From an uncultured Clostridia bacterium (lineage in GTDB: Bacteria; Bacillota; Clostridia; UBA1381): a DNA stretch of 7,288 bases. The position numbers were made by a program, and so were the translations under genes. Positions 5,397-7,288 of this stretch are shown one piece after another; the first letter of the stretch is position 1, and the number at the start of each line of letters is the position of its first letter. Where the stretch lies: NCBI GenBank assembly GCA_934454745.1, contig CAKSGP010000073.1, forward strand, positions 1-7,288. The letters run 5' to 3'. Under the pieces are notes generated by a model. That model was not told where the DNA came from, made no database searches, and saw only the letters and a program-made list of their open reading frames with translations.

Positions 5397-7288
5397 TCAA
5401 TATACACGTCTGCCGCCGCAGAACTGTGATTGGTAATATGGTGTGTCTATTGACTGATAGCTGACGACAGCGCCTGTATATGGCGCGTGTATCATATATC
5501 CGTCACCTGCATAAATACCTACGTGGTGAACGTCGCCGTCCTTCTCAAAGAATACCAAATCCCCAGGCATAAGCTCCTCACGTGTAAGGGGCATACCCTG
5601 CTTAACCTGATCCTGAGATACACGGTCAAGTGAAATACCAAGATTTTTATAAACGTACTGTACAAGTCCGCTACAGTCAAAGCCCTTAGGTGTCGTTCCG
5701 CCCCATACGTAGGGAACGCCAAGATACTTTTCTGCCTCTTTAACAACCGCACTGCCTAATGTTTCGTCATAGATAGACATTGTAGCGCCTGAGTATGTAT
5801 ATGTATCAGTATCTGTCTTTGGTGTATCAAGAACAGTTGAGCCTGTAAAGCACTCAACACGTGAAATTTCTCGTGAGAGTGTTTTATAGTATGCAACGCT
5901 CTTGACTTGCTTTTCTGTTATCTTTTTCTTTTTAGTATTAACTATTTTTCCGTTCGATGAAACTTCGGGGACCTCGATTATTTCCTCATCATAGAAATAC
6001 AAAAGTCCCATTTCCGAATCCTCATAAACGGGATAGAATTTCTCGCCCTCATCAAGTATGTATTCTGTTATAACAGGTTCAGGCAGTGTTACCTCAGCAG
6101 TTATCATTGCCTGGGTTTTATATACATCATCTGTTCCGTTACGCAGTGCGGTAAGGTATATGTAGTATGTTCCCGCATCAACATTGTTTATTGTTACCTT
6201 GTCTGTATCTGTGATAGTTTCCGACAGCATAAGCTGACCATCTGTGTTATATACGTCAAGGACAAAGTTTGAGTACAAATCTGTCTGCCAGTTTATATCT
6301 ATGTAATCGTTGTCTGTTGCGATATTCGCATCTGTAATAAGCTTTAAGGAATCTGTGGGAACCTCGCCATAGCGTACGGTTAGCTCAACAGCGTCAGATG
6401 TACCTGTCGTTGATGCAGAGCTTACGCTTACGGTGTAGTCCTTGCCCTCTGTAAATAAATCCTTTGTAAATACAAGCTTGTTATCGTTTGTTTTTATAAA
6501 GCTGTTTACTATGTAATCGTCATCCTCGATTGAATATATCATAACGTGGTATTCGTCTGCAAACTCCTCGGCAAGCTCAATTGTTAAATCCTCGCCGGCA
6601 GGGACAACTGATTCATCAAGGGGCGCTATGATATGAGGTGTAACAAGTGCCTCATCAGGCTCTTGATCCTCTATATCCTCTGTTTCAAAGACATATTCCT
6701 CTGCTTCCTCTGTTTGAAAAACATAGCTTTCAGGCTCAACTTCCTGTATATCCGCAGGCTGTGTAGTAAGCGCTGATTTGGTCTTTGATGTTATTATGCT
6801 TGCATATATGTTATAGCCATCATCTGCATATGTTGAAATACCGATTGAGTGCATATCCCCGCTAAAGCATTCGCTCTGATCATCAAGGAGCTTCTGGTAT
6901 ATTAAAAATACATCATAGCCTTCCTCGTGCTGTGCTCCGTCCATCATATGACTAAAGCGTGGATCACGTGCAAGCTCCTGATATTTGGGCTGTGACACCA
7001 TAGAATCGGCAGTCATATACAGATCATTATCAATATTAAGTACGTCATTGCCATTCTTTGCCCGCTGTGCGTTTATAAGGTCAACAAGCTCGCAGGAACG
7101 CAGATATGTACTGTTTGAAAGTGTCACATCACTCTTTGTATATGGGTTATATAAAACTGCATCAATCATTCCGTCACTGTTTTTAAATATACGGAAATCC
7201 TCGTTTTCCATGTATTTGTATGCTAAGAGATAATCATCTCCGCTTTCCAAATCACCGAACTTGAAGCTGTCGCTGTTTGAGAAGAAGG
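5397..7288 (-). CDS. Secreted multi-domain NlpC/P60 peptidoglycan hydrolase, N-terminus cut off by window edge
   Basis: The frame stays open to the window edge, giving 629 visible residues. The TTG at 7248-7250 is an internal leucine, not a credible start, so any signal peptide lies outside. Numbering from the first full codon, residues about 64-168 resemble a CAP/SCP domain (ELVDLINAQRAKNG, PRFSHMMDG, HSIGIS, YNIYASI). Residues 182-212 are an acidic linker with two YVF-[QE]-TE repeats. About 217-307 and 310-400 look like Ig/FN3-type beta modules. A lysine-rich segment (446-462) precedes the NlpC/P60 domain (about 510-629), with YLGVPYVWGGTTPKGFDCSGLV, PGDLVFF, HHVGIYAGDG and IHAP. The expected Cys538, His588 and His600 are all present, so it should be an active cysteine peptidase cutting peptide stems of the cell wall outside the membrane. 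Beta modules may bind wall polymers or act as spacers. The gene precedes the PH-like gene in the same operon. Confidence 0.85.
   Translation of the reverse strand, partial: FFSNSDSFKFGDLESGDDYLLAYKYMENEDFRIFKNSDGMIDAVLYNPYTKSDVTLSNSTYLRSCELVDLINAQRAKNGNDVLNIDNDLYMTADSMVSQPKYQELARDPRFSHMMDGAQHEEGYDVFLIYQKLLDDQSECFSGDMHSIGISTYADDGYNIYASIITSKTKSALTTQPADIQEVEPESYVFQTEEAEEYVFETEDIEDQEPDEALVTPHIIAPLDESVVPAGEDLTIELAEEFADEYHVMIYSIEDDDYIVNSFIKTNDNKLVFTKDLFTEGKDYTVSVSSASTTGTSDAVELTVRYGEVPTDSLKLITDANIATDNDYIDINWQTDLYSNFVLDVYNTDGQLMLSETITDTDKVTINNVDAGTYYIYLTALRNGTDDVYKTQAMITAEVTLPEPVITEYILDEGEKFYPVYEDSEMGLLYFYDEEIIEVPEVSSNGKIVNTKKKKITEKQVKSVAYYKTLSREISRVECFTGSTVLDTPKTDTDTYTYSGATMSIYDETLGSAVVKEAEKYLGVPYVWGGTTPKGFDCSGLVQYVYKNLGISLDRVSQDQVKQGMPLTREELMPGDLVFFEKDGDVHHVGIYAGDGYMIHAPYTGAVVSYQSIDTPYYQSQFCGGRRVY
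6677..6736 (-). repeat. Two-copy 30 bp tandem repeat in the acidic linker of the NlpC/P60 gene
   Basis: Two imperfect 30 bp units, each beginning CCTCTGTTT on the + strand (6677 and 6707), encode ESYVFQTEEA followed by EEYVFETEDI. The unit is in frame with a 10-residue period. It falls between the CAP-like and first beta domains and is rich in glutamate, suggesting a flexible, negatively charged spacer grown by local duplication. Confidence 0.7.

Noticed and set aside
7248..7250. TTG as start of the NlpC/P60 gene
   Set aside because: The frame continues open to the window edge with coding-like sequence, there is no ribosome site before the TTG, and a start here would lack the signal peptide needed for a wall hydrolase.
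1..7288. CRISPR array, tRNA, rRNA, riboswitch, insertion sequence or attachment site
   Set aside because: No regularly spaced repeats, terminal inverted repeats, transposase or integrase genes, or recognisable RNA folds were seen; genes fill almost the whole window, and the only gap over 25 bp is the terminator region.

Overview
The window looks like ordinary chromosomal DNA from a Gram-positive anaerobe of the class Clostridia (Lachnospiraceae or Oscillospiraceae type). I infer this from the moderately AT-rich composition by eye, strong AAGGAGG-type ribosome binding sites, tightly packed operons, the single-pass DUF4330-type proteins, and a secreted NlpC/P60 hydrolase. No phage, insertion sequence, CRISPR array, tRNA or rRNA is visible. 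The taxonomic placement is an inference.

Left arm (about 1-4642, + strand): five tightly spaced genes that look like one operon for building or exporting a cell-surface glycan. In order they are the C-terminal part of a MurJ-type lipid II flippase (5' end outside the window), a large O-antigen ligase/polymerase (Wzy_C-like) membrane protein, a GT-B family 4 glycosyltransferase, and two small single-pass membrane proteins that both match the DUF4330 pattern and appear to be diverged tandem paralogues. Gaps are 12 bp, a 20 bp overlap, a 1 bp TAATG overlap and 21 bp, so translational coupling is likely. The operon promoter lies outside the window.

Centre (4643-4709): a short convergent intergenic gap with one strong hairpin, A-rich on its left and T-rich on its right. 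It can serve as a bidirectional terminator for both arms.

Right arm (4710-7288, - strand): two genes read towards the hairpin. The first is a large, presumably secreted multi-domain protein whose N-terminus is cut off by the window edge. It has a degenerate CAP/SCP-like domain, an acidic repeat linker, two Ig/FN3-like beta modules and an intact C-terminal NlpC/P60 peptidase. The second, 21 bp downstream, is a 221-residue protein with two N-terminal membrane helices and a PH-like cytosolic domain of unknown function.

Both arms concern the cell envelope: peptidoglycan precursor flipping and glycan assembly on one side, peptidoglycan hydrolysis on the other. I found no convincing evidence of a wholly new system. 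The most interesting leads are the paired DUF4330 proteins in a glycan operon, the CAP-like plus NlpC/P60 fusion with its apparently dead CAP domain, and the uncharacterised PH-like partner.
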